From: Hoeflea ulvae
GTDB lineage: Bacteria; Pseudomonadota; Alphaproteobacteria; Rhizobiales; Rhizobiaceae
Assembly: GCF_026619435.1 (NCBI RefSeq)
Contig: NZ_JAOVZQ010000001.1
Span: forward strand, 3,789,501-3,853,500
DNA length: 64,000 nt
Reading direction: 5' to 3'
Shown here: piece after piece, positions 16,232 to 24,637 of the stretch
Numbering within the stretch: position 1 is the stretch's first letter
Layout: each line of letters begins with the position of its first letter
Program-made: the position numbers and the translations under genes
The notes under the pieces: generated by a model
Databases searched by the model: none
What the model saw: only the letters and a program-made list of their open reading frames with translations
What the model was told of the DNA's origin: nothing

Positions 16232-17191
16232 ATGACCCGCACCATCGTCGCCTCAGCCACAAGAGAAGTGATCATCGGCTTTGATCAGCCCTTCTGCGTC
16301 ATCGGCGAGCGCATCAACCCGACCGGCCGCAAGAAGCTTGCCGCCGAGATGATTGCCGGCAATTTCGAGACCGTGATCAAGGACGCGCTGGAACAGGTCG
16401 CCGCCGGTGCCACGATGCTGGACGTCAATGCCGGCGTCACCTCGGTCAACCCGAACGAGACCGAGCCCGGCCTTCTGGTGCAGACCATGGAAATCGTCCA
16501 GGGCCTGGTCGATGTGCCGCTGTCGATCGACAGTTCGGTCACCGCCGCGATTGAAGCTGCCTTGAAGATCGCCAAGGGCCGCCCGCTGGTCAATTCGGTC
16601 ACCGGCGAGGAAGAAAAGCTCGAAGCGATTTTGCCGCTGTGCAAGAAATACGACGTACCGGTGGTGGCGATCTCCAACGACGAGACCGGCATTTCCATGG
16701 ATCCCGATGTCCGCTTCGCCGTCGCCAAGAAGATTGTCGAACGCGCCATGGATTATGGCATCAAGCCCTGCGACATCGTCGTCGACCCGCTGGTCATGCC
16801 GATCGGCGCGCTTGGCGATGCCGGACGCCAGGTCTTCTCGCTGCTCTACCGGTTGCGCAACGAACTCAAGGTCAACACCACCTGCGGCCTCTCCAACATC
16901 TCCTTCGGCCTGCCGCACCGTCACGGCATCAATGCCGGCTTCATCCCGATGGTCATCGGCGCCGGCATGACCAGCGCCATCATGAACCCCTGCCGTCCGC
17001 AGGAAATGGAAGCCGTGCGCGCGGCCAATGTGTTGAACGGCACCGACCCCAACTGCACCAACTGGATCAAGACCTACAAGGACTACCAGTCCCATGTCGC
17101 AGGCTCCGCCCCTGCCCCGCAGGCCGCTTCGGCCGGTGAAGGCGGCCGCCGCCGCGGCGGACGCGCTGCCCGGTCCGGCGGTGGCGCCTGA
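16232..17191 (+). CDS. Pterin-binding methyltransferase, methylcorrinoid:THF type (MtgA/AcsE-like)
   Basis: A 319-residue TIM-barrel methyltransferase of the dihydropteroate-synthase-like family. It should carry methyl groups between a methyl-corrinoid protein and tetrahydrofolate. Pterin-site motifs are present: MLDVNAG near 75, SIDSS near 100, VNSVTGE near 115 and the C-terminal TCGLSNISFGLP near 225. MtgA of anaerobes does this step in glycine betaine demethylation, pairing with MtgB and MtgC. The C-terminus (about 301-319) is an Arg/Gly-rich tag whose last ten residues GRAARSGGGA match a stretch near the N-terminus of the MttB-like protein. GAAGGA lies about six bases before ATG 16232. 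Confidence 0.9.
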   Translation: MTRTIVASATREVIIGFDQPFCVIGERINPTGRKKLAAEMIAGNFETVIKDALEQVAAGATMLDVNAGVTSVNPNETEPGLLVQTMEIVQGLVDVPLSIDSSVTAAIEAALKIAKGRPLVNSVTGEEEKLEAILPLCKKYDVPVVAISNDETGISMDPDVRFAVAKKIVERAMDYGIKPCDIVVDPLVMPIGALGDAGRQVFSLLYRLRNELKVNTTCGLSNISFGLPHRHGINAGFIPMVIGAGMTSAIMNPCRPQEMEAVRAANVLNGTDPNCTNWIKTYKDYQSHVAGSAPAPQAASAGEGGRRRGGRAARSGGGA

Positions 17192-17370
17192 TCTTGCAAT
17201 GACCACGGACGCACCGCCCCCTCGCCTGACGGGAAGCGGGGCGGGGGTGGGATCGGAAGAGCAGTACTCATCCAGTTCACACCACCGTGCGACCAGACTG
17301 CCACCCGGATCAGCTTCGCTGCGCTCCCTTCTCTGACCTCCCCTCAAGGGGGAGGTGAAAGGCTCCTGCC
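17192..17370 (+). other. GC-rich gap before the RACo gene
   Basis: This 179-base gap holds G-rich stretches and the inverted repeat CCCCTCAAGGGGGAGG near 17341, typical of rhizobial intergenic mosaic sequence. AAAGG lies upstream of the next start. No gene is seen. Confidence 0.4.
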
Positions 17371-19410
17371 ATGACCGACCATCTTGTTCTGTTCATGCCA
17401 TCAGGCAAACGCGGCCGCTTTGCCACCGATACGCCCGTGCTCGATGCCGCGCGGCAACTGGGTGTGCATGTGGAAAGCGTCTGTGGCGGTCGCGGCATCT
17501 GCGGTCGCTGCCAGGTCGATGTCCAGGAGGGCGTGTTTGCCAAGCACGGCATCACCTCGTCCAACCAGCACATTTCGCCCTTTGGCGGCAACGAAGTGCG
17601 CTATGCCGAAAAACGTGACCTGAAACCCGGCCGCCGGCTGTCCTGCTCGGCAAAAATCCTCGGCGATCTGGTCATCGACATCCCGCAGGACGCGGTGGTC
17701 AACGCCCAGGTTGTGCGCAAGGATTCCGACGGCCGCGTCATCGAGCGCAACCCGGCAATCCAGATGTGCTATGTCGAGATCGAAGAGCCCGACATGCACA
17801 AGCCATTGGGCGACCTCGACCGCCTGCTGATGGCGATCGAGGCCGACTGGGGTTACAAGACCCTGCAGATCGACACCTATCTGCTTGGCGAAGTGCAAAA
17901 GATCCTGCGCAAGGGCGACTGGAAAGTCACCGCCGCCATACATGAACCGGTCGAGGGCGGACAGGCGACGCTGGTGGCGCTGTATCCGGGCCTCAAGAAC
18001 GAAGCCTATGGCATTGCCTGCGACATCGGCTCCACCACCATCGCCATGCATTTGTCCTCGCTCTTGTCGGGCCGCACACTGGCGTCCTCGGGCACCTCCA
18101 ATCCGCAGATCCGCTTCGGCGAGGATCTGATGAGCCGGGTCTCCTATGTGATGATGAACCCGGAAGGCCGCGAAGGCATGACCAATGCCGTGCGCGAGGC
18201 GCTCAACGGCTTGATCGACAATGTCTGCAAGCAGGGCGAGATCGACCGCGCCGACATTCTCGACGCTGTCTTTGTCGGCAACCCGATCATGCATCATCTG
18301 TTTCTCGGCATCGATCCCACCGAACTCGGCGGCGCGCCCTTTGCGCTCGCCGTCTCCGGTGCGGTCAATATCAAGTCCTCCGAGATCGACATCCCGCTCA
18401 ATCCCGGCGCCCGGGTCTACATGTTGCCCTGCATTGCCGGCCATGTCGGCGCCGATGCGGCGGCCGCGACGCTGACCGAAGGTCCACACCGCCAGGAGGA
18501 GATGATGCTGCTCGTCGATGTCGGCACCAATGCCGAAATCGTGCTGGGCAATTCCACCCGCACCGTCGCCGCCTCCTCGCCCACTGGCCCCGCCTTCGAG
18601 GGCGCGGAGATTTCCTGCGGCCAGCGCGCCGCCCCCGGCGCCATCGAACGCATCCGCATCGATCCACTCACGTTGGAACCGCGCTACCGCGTCATCGGCA
18701 TCGAGCCCTGGTCGGATGAGCCGGGCTTTGAGGAACAGGCCAAAAAGGTCGGCGTCACCGGCGTCTGCGGCTCCGGTATCATCGAGATCATCGCCGAAAT
18801 GTATCTCGCCGGCATCATCACCGAAGACGGCGTCATCAATGGCGATCTGGCTGCACAGAATCCGCGCATCATCTCCACCGGCCGCACCTTCTCCTATCTC
18901 TTGAAGGAAGCCGAACCCAAGCTGATGGTGACACAGACCGATGTCCGCGCCATCCAGCTGGCAAAGGCTGCCCTTTATGCCGGCGTCAAATTGCTGATGG
19001 ACAAGCAGGGCATCGACCATGTCGACCGCATCGGGCTCGCCGGCGCCTTCGGCTCCTTCATCGATCCCAAATATGCGCTCGTGCTCGGGCTTGTGCCCGA
19101 TTGCGATCTCGACAAGGTCAAGGCTGTCGGCAATGCCGCCGGCACCGGCGCCCGCATGGCGCTGCTCAACCGCGCGCATCGCCGCGAGATCGAACTGACC
19201 GTCACCCGCATCGAGAAGATCGAAACCGCGCTGGAGCCGAAATTCCAGCAGCATTTCGTCAACGCCATGGCCTTTCCCAACAAGGTCGACGCCTTCCCCA
19301 GACTCACCGAAGTGGTCAAGCTGCCGGAGCGTTCGATGCACACCGATGCCGCAGCCGGCATCGAACCCGGCGCCGGACGCCGCCGCGGCGGACGGCGCAA
19401 CCGCGACTGA
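17371..19410 (+). CDS. RACo-family corrinoid activation protein (2Fe-2S plus ASKHA)
   Basis: ATP-dependent reductive activator that returns oxidised Co(II) corrinoid to active Co(I), 679 residues. A plant-type [2Fe-2S] ferredoxin domain holds Cys38, 44, 47 and 92. A linker region follows, then the ASKHA ATPase domain with phosphate motifs CDIGSTTIAMH near 215 and LLVDVGTNAEIVLG near 378, and a C-terminal AGAFGSFIDP near 555. Such proteins repair corrinoid enzymes after adventitious oxidation, which would be frequent in an aerobe. It ends with an Arg/Gly-rich tail (GAGRRRGGRRNRD). It lies downstream of the pterin-binding methyltransferase gene. Confidence 0.93.
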   Translation: MTDHLVLFMPSGKRGRFATDTPVLDAARQLGVHVESVCGGRGICGRCQVDVQEGVFAKHGITSSNQHISPFGGNEVRYAEKRDLKPGRRLSCSAKILGDLVIDIPQDAVVNAQVVRKDSDGRVIERNPAIQMCYVEIEEPDMHKPLGDLDRLLMAIEADWGYKTLQIDTYLLGEVQKILRKGDWKVTAAIHEPVEGGQATLVALYPGLKNEAYGIACDIGSTTIAMHLSSLLSGRTLASSGTSNPQIRFGEDLMSRVSYVMMNPEGREGMTNAVREALNGLIDNVCKQGEIDRADILDAVFVGNPIMHHLFLGIDPTELGGAPFALAVSGAVNIKSSEIDIPLNPGARVYMLPCIAGHVGADAAAATLTEGPHRQEEMMLLVDVGTNAEIVLGNSTRTVAASSPTGPAFEGAEISCGQRAAPGAIERIRIDPLTLEPRYRVIGIEPWSDEPGFEEQAKKVGVTGVCGSGIIEIIAEMYLAGIITEDGVINGDLAAQNPRIISTGRTFSYLLKEAEPKLMVTQTDVRAIQLAKAALYAGVKLLMDKQGIDHVDRIGLAGAFGSFIDPKYALVLGLVPDCDLDKVKAVGNAAGTGARMALLNRAHRREIELTVTRIEKIETALEPKFQQHFVNAMAFPNKVDAFPRLTEVVKLPERSMHTDAAAGIEPGAGRRRGGRRNRD

Positions 19411-19461
19411 AGCCGCGCTTCAGCCTTTACCCGAATCGAAGTTGGGTCTAGGGCGGTGATC

Positions 19462-20643
19462 ATGGTCTCCCTCATCCGCTCTCCCCTGTTTCTGGTGCTG
19501 GCCCTCTGGGCCGCGGGGCTGGGCGCTGCCACGCAATTTGCCAAGATCGTCGTCATCTTCCCGGAACTGCAGGCCTTTTATGGTGAGACGGGCGCGGTAT
19601 CGGGCTATCTCGTCTCGCTGATCTCAGTCGTCGGCATGCTGCTGGGGCTGGTGGCCGGCGTCATCGGCATCCAGATCGGCATCCGCCGCCTGCTCTTGTC
19701 GGGCCTGGTGCTCGGCGCCCTTGTGTCTGCCTGGCAGGCAACCCTGCCCGGCTTCGAGTGGATGCTGGCAAGCCGCCTGCTCGAAGGCCTGTCGCATCTG
19801 GCCATCGTTGTCGCCGCCCCGACGCTGATCGCGCAGCTGACCACGCCGCGCTATCAGGGCATGGCGCTGACGCTGTGGGGCACCTTTTTCGGCGTCGCCT
19901 TTGCCGCTGTCGCGCTCACCGCTCCGATGATTGTGCAAAGCTTCGGGCTGGGCGGTCTGCCGGCACTGCACGCGGCCTGCATGGCGATCATCGCGGCGCT
20001 GCTGGCGCTGGCCTTGCCGCGGCCCGGCCGGCGCGACATGTCGCCCTGGCCGTCGCTGGCCGACATCGCCCGTCGTCATATCGCAGCCTATTCCTCGCCC
20101 TTCATCGCAGCCCCTGCGCTGGGCTGGATGTTTTACACGCTGACATTCGTCTCCATGCTCGCCATCCTGCCGACCATGCTCGAGCCGGCGCAGCGCGCCT
20201 TTGTCACTGCCGCCATGCCGCTTGCCAGCATCGCCTCGTCCATGACCCTTGGCAACCTGATGCTCAGGCACATGGCAGCGGTCAGCGTCATCGTCACCGG
20301 TTTTGCAACGGCCATCGTGCTGGTGGTGGTGTTCCTGCTCACCGGACCTGGCGCCATGCTGTTCATCGCGCTCTTTGCCGCCCTGGGGCTGGTGCAGGGC
20401 GCCAGCTTCGCCGCCGTGCCAGAGCTCAATGCAGGCTTGCCCGACCGGGCGCTGGCCAATGGCGCCATTGCCCAGACCGGCAATATCGGCAATGCGCTCG
20501 GCACCCCGGCCCTGCTCGCCGTCGCCGCGACAGGCTCGGCCGCCGGCCTGCCTGCCATGCTGATCATCTGCTATGCCGGCGCCATTCTGGCGCATCTGGC
20601 CATGGCGCGAAGCCGCAAGCGGAGCCAGCGGAATCCGGCCTGA
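19462..20643 (+). CDS. MFS transporter
   Basis: A 393-residue inner-membrane protein with about 12 predicted helices typical of the major facilitator superfamily; the region between the halves contains RPGRRDMSPWPS near 190. Substrate is unknown. ATG 19462 follows AGGG by eight bases; GTG 19456 is also in frame. It lies 51 bases after the RACo gene on the same strand and may be co-transcribed, but nothing else ties it to methyl transfer. Confidence 0.82.
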   Translation: MVSLIRSPLFLVLALWAAGLGAATQFAKIVVIFPELQAFYGETGAVSGYLVSLISVVGMLLGLVAGVIGIQIGIRRLLLSGLVLGALVSAWQATLPGFEWMLASRLLEGLSHLAIVVAAPTLIAQLTTPRYQGMALTLWGTFFGVAFAAVALTAPMIVQSFGLGGLPALHAACMAIIAALLALALPRPGRRDMSPWPSLADIARRHIAAYSSPFIAAPALGWMFYTLTFVSMLAILPTMLEPAQRAFVTAAMPLASIASSMTLGNLMLRHMAAVSVIVTGFATAIVLVVVFLLTGPGAMLFIALFAALGLVQGASFAAVPELNAGLPDRALANGAIAQTGNIGNALGTPALLAVAATGSAAGLPAMLIICYAGAILAHLAMARSRKRSQRNPA

Positions 20644-20685
20644 TCGGCAGGATCGCGAGGCCGCCGTACACCCTTCGGCACCGGG

Positions 20686-21591
20686 CTAGTCGCCAAATGT
20701 TCCGGTCTGCCGGAACCGCTCGAAGCCCGCGCGAAAATGATCGCTGAGCGCGCAGACCGGCGCGGAGGGATCAGCCGCCACCTTGAGCAGCAATTGATAC
20801 TCTCCCGGCGCCGGCAGTCCGCAATCCTCGTCAAGGATCTGGATATCCGAACCGATGAAACTCCGGCCCACCGGTGCGATGGCAAGATCGGACAGGATCG
20901 CTGCCCGCTGCCCGGCCATATGCGAGGTCATGAACGCCACCCGGTAGGACCTTTTCACCTTTTCCAGCGACGAAAGGGCCCTTTCCCGCCAGACACAGCC
21001 TTCATCCCACATCGACAACGGCACCGGATCCATCAGATAGGCCTGCCCGCCCTTGGCCCCGGCCCAGACGATATCGTCTGTCATCACGATCTCTCCCGGA
21101 TCGGGTGTATGGTCCTTCATGCAGCTGATCAGGGCAATGTCGATATGTCCCGAGTTAAAGCGCTTGAGCAGGCTGGAAGACTGGTCGATCACCACATCGA
21201 CGACCACCGAGGGGTGCGACTTGGCAAATTGCTTAAGCACGCTCGGCAACACCGCCTCGCCGTAATCAGATGGCGAGCCGATCCGCACCACGCCGGTGAC
21301 CTCTGAGGTGACAAACCGCGAAATCGCTTCGCGGTTGAGCGCGATCAGCCGACGGGCATAGCCGAGCAGCACTTCGCCATCATGGGTCAACGAAACATTG
21401 CGCGCGTCCCGCAGGAACACCGACACGCCCAGCTGCTCTTCAAGCCGCTTGATCTGCATCGACACCGCCGACGGCGTACGGAAGATCCGCGCGGCGGCAG
21501 CGGTGAAGCTTCCGGTCTCGGCAATGGCGACGAAACTGCGCAGGACATCCGGGTCCAGCATCAGCAGCGGGTGAGTGATCGGCGCGTTCAT
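20686..21591 (-). CDS. LysR-family transcriptional regulator
   Basis: A 301-residue regulator. The N-terminal helix-turn-helix is clear (FVAIAETGSFTAAAARIFRTPSAVSMQIKRLEEQLG, about 19-55), followed by a substrate-binding domain. ATG 21591 is chosen; the frame extends eight codons further to a TTG. It is divergent from a small DUF1127 gene. Between them lies the dyad ATTCA-N11-TGAAT (21622-21642), a typical LysR-type site. The inducer is unknown. Confidence 0.88.
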   Translation of the reverse strand: MNAPITHPLLMLDPDVLRSFVAIAETGSFTAAAARIFRTPSAVSMQIKRLEEQLGVSVFLRDARNVSLTHDGEVLLGYARRLIALNREAISRFVTSEVTGVVRIGSPSDYGEAVLPSVLKQFAKSHPSVVVDVVIDQSSSLLKRFNSGHIDIALISCMKDHTPDPGEIVMTDDIVWAGAKGGQAYLMDPVPLSMWDEGCVWRERALSSLEKVKRSYRVAFMTSHMAGQRAAILSDLAIAPVGRSFIGSDIQILDEDCGLPAPGEYQLLLKVAADPSAPVCALSDHFRAGFERFRQTGTFGD

Positions 21592-21621
21592 ATCGTTCAA
21601 TTCCGTTGATCGCAAAGGTCA

Positions 21622-21642
21622 ATTCATTTCGTTTGATTGAAT
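21622..21642. promoter_or_regulatory. LysR-type binding dyad
   Basis: ATTCA and TGAAT are separated by exactly 11 bases, the T-N11-A pattern of LysR regulators. It lies between the divergent LysR gene and the DUF1127 gene and probably controls both. Confidence 0.6.
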
Positions 21643-21709
21643 CATGCAACGCGACGATGCTGTTGTCAATCCAGTCTGACTGGGCAACACGGAAACAGGA
21701 GATACGATC

Positions 21710-21901
21710 ATGTTCGGTTTCACGCAGATACTACGCCATGCCCGCCAATGGCAGGCCGACCGCAAGCGGACTGCCATGCAAGCCATGTTCGAGAAGCTCC
21801 CGCTGGAGCTGCAGAAGGACATCGGATGGCCGGCCGCCCGCGATCTGGGCCGCCCCCGCACCGCCCGTCACGATGTCCATGCCCGCCCGACGCTGTTGTG
21901 A
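21710..21901 (+). CDS. DUF1127-type small basic protein
   Basis: A 63-residue Arg-rich protein with the DUF1127 pattern (ILRHARQWQADRKRTAMQAMFEKLPLELQKDIGW). AGGAG lies in good position before ATG 21710. Some rhizobial and agrobacterial DUF1127 proteins affect phosphate, carbon or small-RNA metabolism, but no role can be assigned here. It is transcribed divergently from the LysR gene and is followed by a large inverted repeat. Confidence 0.72.
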   Translation: MFGFTQILRHARQWQADRKRTAMQAMFEKLPLELQKDIGWPAARDLGRPRTARHDVHARPTLL

Positions 21902-21906
21902 CTGCG

Positions 21907-21987
21907 GGCCCATGTCGCAAGCCGAGAAATTTCGCTTCGATACCAGTGACAAGCGGTGAAATTTATGGCCTGATCGCGACATGGGCC
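21907..21987 (+). repeat. Long nested inverted repeat in front of the AraC regulator gene
   Basis: Perfect 12-base outer arms GGCCCATGTCGC (21907-21918) and GCGACATGGGCC (21976-21987) enclose a second pair, AAATTTC-GCTT near 21928 and AAGC-GAAATTT near 21951. It begins just after the DUF1127 stop and ends 28 bases before the next start. It could end transcription or form a structured leader that affects translation of the regulator. Confidence 0.8.
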
Positions 21988-22015
21988 TCTTGGGGGCCGC
22001 GCAAGGGATTTGGGC

Positions 22016-23017
22016 ATGTCCTCACCAAGCAAGCAAAAACGGTCGATCGTCTTTTTCATGGTTCCGGATTTTTCGATGATCGCCTTCTCGATGGCAATCG
22101 AACCATTGCGGCTGGCCAACCGGATGCTGGGCTATGACTGCTACAAGTGGCGCCTGACCTCGCATGATGGCGAGCCGGTGACGGCGTCGAACCGTGTCCA
22201 GGTCGCAGCCGACACCTCGCTTGCCGATGAACGCCGCAGCCTGTCGGGCGAGAACCGGCCGACCATGGTATTCGTCTGCTCGGGCGTCAATGTCGAACGC
22301 TTCACCAACAAGTCGGTGCTGGCCTGGCTGCGCGAGGAGCACAATCGCGGCGTCGCCGTCGGCGGCCTGTGCACCGGCGCCCATATCCTGGCCATGGCCG
22401 GACTGCTGTCCGGCCGGCGCTGCGCCATCCACTGGGAAAACATGCCCGGCTTCGCCGAAGCCTTCCCCAAGGCCAATGTCTTTGCCGATCTCTATGAAAT
22501 CGACGGCTCGATCCACACCTGCGCCGGCGGCACCGCCGCGCTCGACATGATGCTGAGCCTGATCGGCGAGGACCATGACGAAACACTGGTCAACCGCATC
22601 TGCGAGATGGCGCTGACCGACAGGGTCCGCAACGCGCATGACCGCCAGCGGCTGCCGCTGCGCGCCCGTCTCGGCGTGCAGAACGCCAAGGTTCTCTCGA
22701 TCATCGAGCTGATGGAAGCAAACCTGTCCGAACCCCTGTCGCTGATCGAGATCGCCGATGACGCCGGGTTGTCGCGCCGCCAGATCGAACGCCTGTTCCG
22801 CCAGGAGATGGGCCGCTCGCCGGCGCGCTATTATCTCGAGATCAGGCTCGACCGGGCCCGGCATCTCCTGATCCAGTCGCCGATGCCGGTGGTCGAGGTG
22901 GCGGTTGCCTGCGGTTTCGTGTCCGCATCGCATTTTTCCAAGTGCTACCGCGAACTCTACAACCGCTCGCCGCAGCAGGAGCGCGCCGACCGCAAGCAGT
23001 ATCTCACCGCGGCCTGA
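22016..23017 (+). CDS. GbdR-like AraC-family regulator (DJ-1/PfpI plus AraC domains)
   Basis: A 333-residue activator of the GlxA/GbdR type. Residues 10-195 form a glutamine-amidotransferase-like sensor domain, with the nucleophile-elbow motif GGLCTGAHILA near 120. Two AraC helix-turn-helix units follow (SLIEIADDAGLSRRQIERLFRQEMG near 245 and VVEVAVACGFVSASHFSKCYRELY near 297). GbdR of pseudomonads responds to glycine betaine and dimethylglycine and activates their catabolism. A similar role is attractive here because betaine-type uptake and demethylation genes lie nearby, but ligand and targets are inferred. ATG 22016 follows AAGGGA by seven bases. Confidence 0.82.
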   Translation: MSSPSKQKRSIVFFMVPDFSMIAFSMAIEPLRLANRMLGYDCYKWRLTSHDGEPVTASNRVQVAADTSLADERRSLSGENRPTMVFVCSGVNVERFTNKSVLAWLREEHNRGVAVGGLCTGAHILAMAGLLSGRRCAIHWENMPGFAEAFPKANVFADLYEIDGSIHTCAGGTAALDMMLSLIGEDHDETLVNRICEMALTDRVRNAHDRQRLPLRARLGVQNAKVLSIIELMEANLSEPLSLIEIADDAGLSRRQIERLFRQEMGRSPARYYLEIRLDRARHLLIQSPMPVVEVAVACGFVSASHFSKCYRELYNRSPQQERADRKQYLTAA

Positions 23018-23086
23018 TCTGCCCGAACGGGTTTCCATTGAGCGTTTGGGACCGGATTGGCGGCAGCGGGGCCGTGTCCCCAAAGC

Positions 23087-23114
23087 GTGTTCCGGAAACC
23101 GGATTTCGGAACAC
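23087..23114 (+). repeat. Inverted repeat after the GbdR-like gene
   Basis: Arms GTGTTCCG (23087-23094) and CGGAACAC (23107-23114) with an inner AAA/TTT pairing form a compact hairpin. It lies between the AraC and the GGDEF gene, which converge here. It may be a terminator without a T-run or a copy of a rhizobial intergenic palindrome. Confidence 0.55.
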
Positions 23115-23175
23115 ACACGCGCCAAATCAGGATCTTAGGCACATCGCATACGATTGAATGCAACGTGCTTTGGCT

Positions 23176-24502
23176 TCACGCGACGGCGCGGACGGCCAGA
23201 TCGGATTCGGAAAAGACGCAATTGCGCCCCGCACTTTTCGCCATGTACAGGAACTGGTCGGCGGCATTGAGATAATTGTCGAAGCTTTCCTTGTCGGCAA
23301 TCTCGGCAAGACCGATCGATGCGGTCACCTTGACGATGCCGTCATCGGTCTTGATCGGCAGCACCTCGATCGCATGACGCAGAAACTCGCAGAAGCGCCG
23401 GGCATCGGCAAAGCTGCAATCCGAGATCAGGATACCGAACTCCTCGCCGCCCATGCGCGACAGCAGATGGCTGTGTCCGCAATATTTGTTGAGCTGCCGG
23501 GCAACGGCCTTGAGCACGACATCGCCGACCTCGTGGCCATAGGTGTCATTGACCAGCTTGAAATGGTCGATATCGACAATCGCCAGCGCCTGTCCGCGCC
23601 CCTGCTTGCGGTTCAGTGCCACCTTGCGCGGACCGTCTTCGAAGAAATGCCGGCGATTATAGGTTCCGGTCAGATAGTCCCGGGCCGCCAGTTCCCGCAG
23701 CCTGCGGATCTGGCTGGAAATCTCGATGTTCTGGGCAACCCGCCAGCGCAATTCCTCGATCACCAGCGGCTGGATCAGGAAATCGCTGGCTCCGGCGCGC
23801 AGGAACTGTCCGGCCAGGGTCCGGTCTTCAAGCGTCGAGACGCCGACAATCCGCATGTCCTCGAGTTCACTGCGGTTGCGGATCTGCTCCACCAGCTTCA
23901 GGCCGTTCATTTCCGGCATCAGATAGTTGATGATGGCCAGATCGAAATCCTGGCTCTCTTCCAGCACCTCCAGCGCCACCCTGCCGCTGGCAACCGCGGT
24001 GACCCGGTAAAGCTGACGCTGCATCTGTTCGCTCAGCATCTCCCGCATCGAGGCCGAGTGATCGACAACCAGCACATGGGCGTCGCGATTGGAAAGAATG
24101 CGGATTGTCGCCTTGATCAGTTTGTCGATCGCATCATGGCCGTCCTTGAGCACATAATCGGCGATATGCCTGGCGAAAACCTGCTTGCGCCTGATATCCG
24201 CGACGGTCGATGTGAAAAGCACGGCCGGTACATCCTTGGCCGACACAAGGTCCAGCGCCTCGCCTGACGGGGCACTTGGCAGATTGAGATCCACCAGCGC
24301 CAGCGCGAATTTTTCCGGATTGTCCTCCAGCGCGGAAGCGAGCAATTCCAGCGTTTCGCAGCTCGTCACGGTCATTCCGAGCTGTTCAAGACGTTGCCGC
24401 ACGACAGCCGTACAGGCCTGCGAGATCCTCGACCAGCAGGATTTCCAGTCCCTTGAAGCTGGCATCAGAATCTCTGGCTTTGTCTTGTTTTCTGAATGGC
24501 AC
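23176..24502 (-). pseudogene. PleD-like REC-REC-GGDEF protein, frameshifted near its start
   Basis: Response regulator with a diguanylate cyclase output. The intact frame covers two receiver domains (second near residues 135-250) and a GGDEF domain with GGEEF at the active site. The natural N-terminus lies in another frame: GTG 24502 gives 26 codons ending in LEILLVED, then one extra C at 24424 breaks the frame, which continues as SQACTAVVRQRLE. The total length, 1327 bases, leaves a remainder of one. The first receiver keeps its Asp (LVDLNLP). In the second it is replaced by Asn (IINYLMPEMNG). The c-di-GMP inhibitory RxxD is replaced by GHSH. It is either a sequencing error or a recent mutation; translation could restart at ATG 24465. 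Confidence 0.8.
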
Positions 24503-24637
24503 GCGAGATATCCGCAAAATCGTAAACTCGGAACCGATTATTAGTTTGCAGGCTTCTCCATTTCGTTAACGAGCCAAAATGCAGCGCAAACAACTTCCCG
24601 GCAAAATTGCAATTCAAGGCACAAGACCAAGTCGAAT

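Noticed and set aside
24421..24430. Programmed ribosomal frameshift in the PleD-like gene
   Set aside because: No slippery heptamer or following structure is seen; an error or mutation is simpler.
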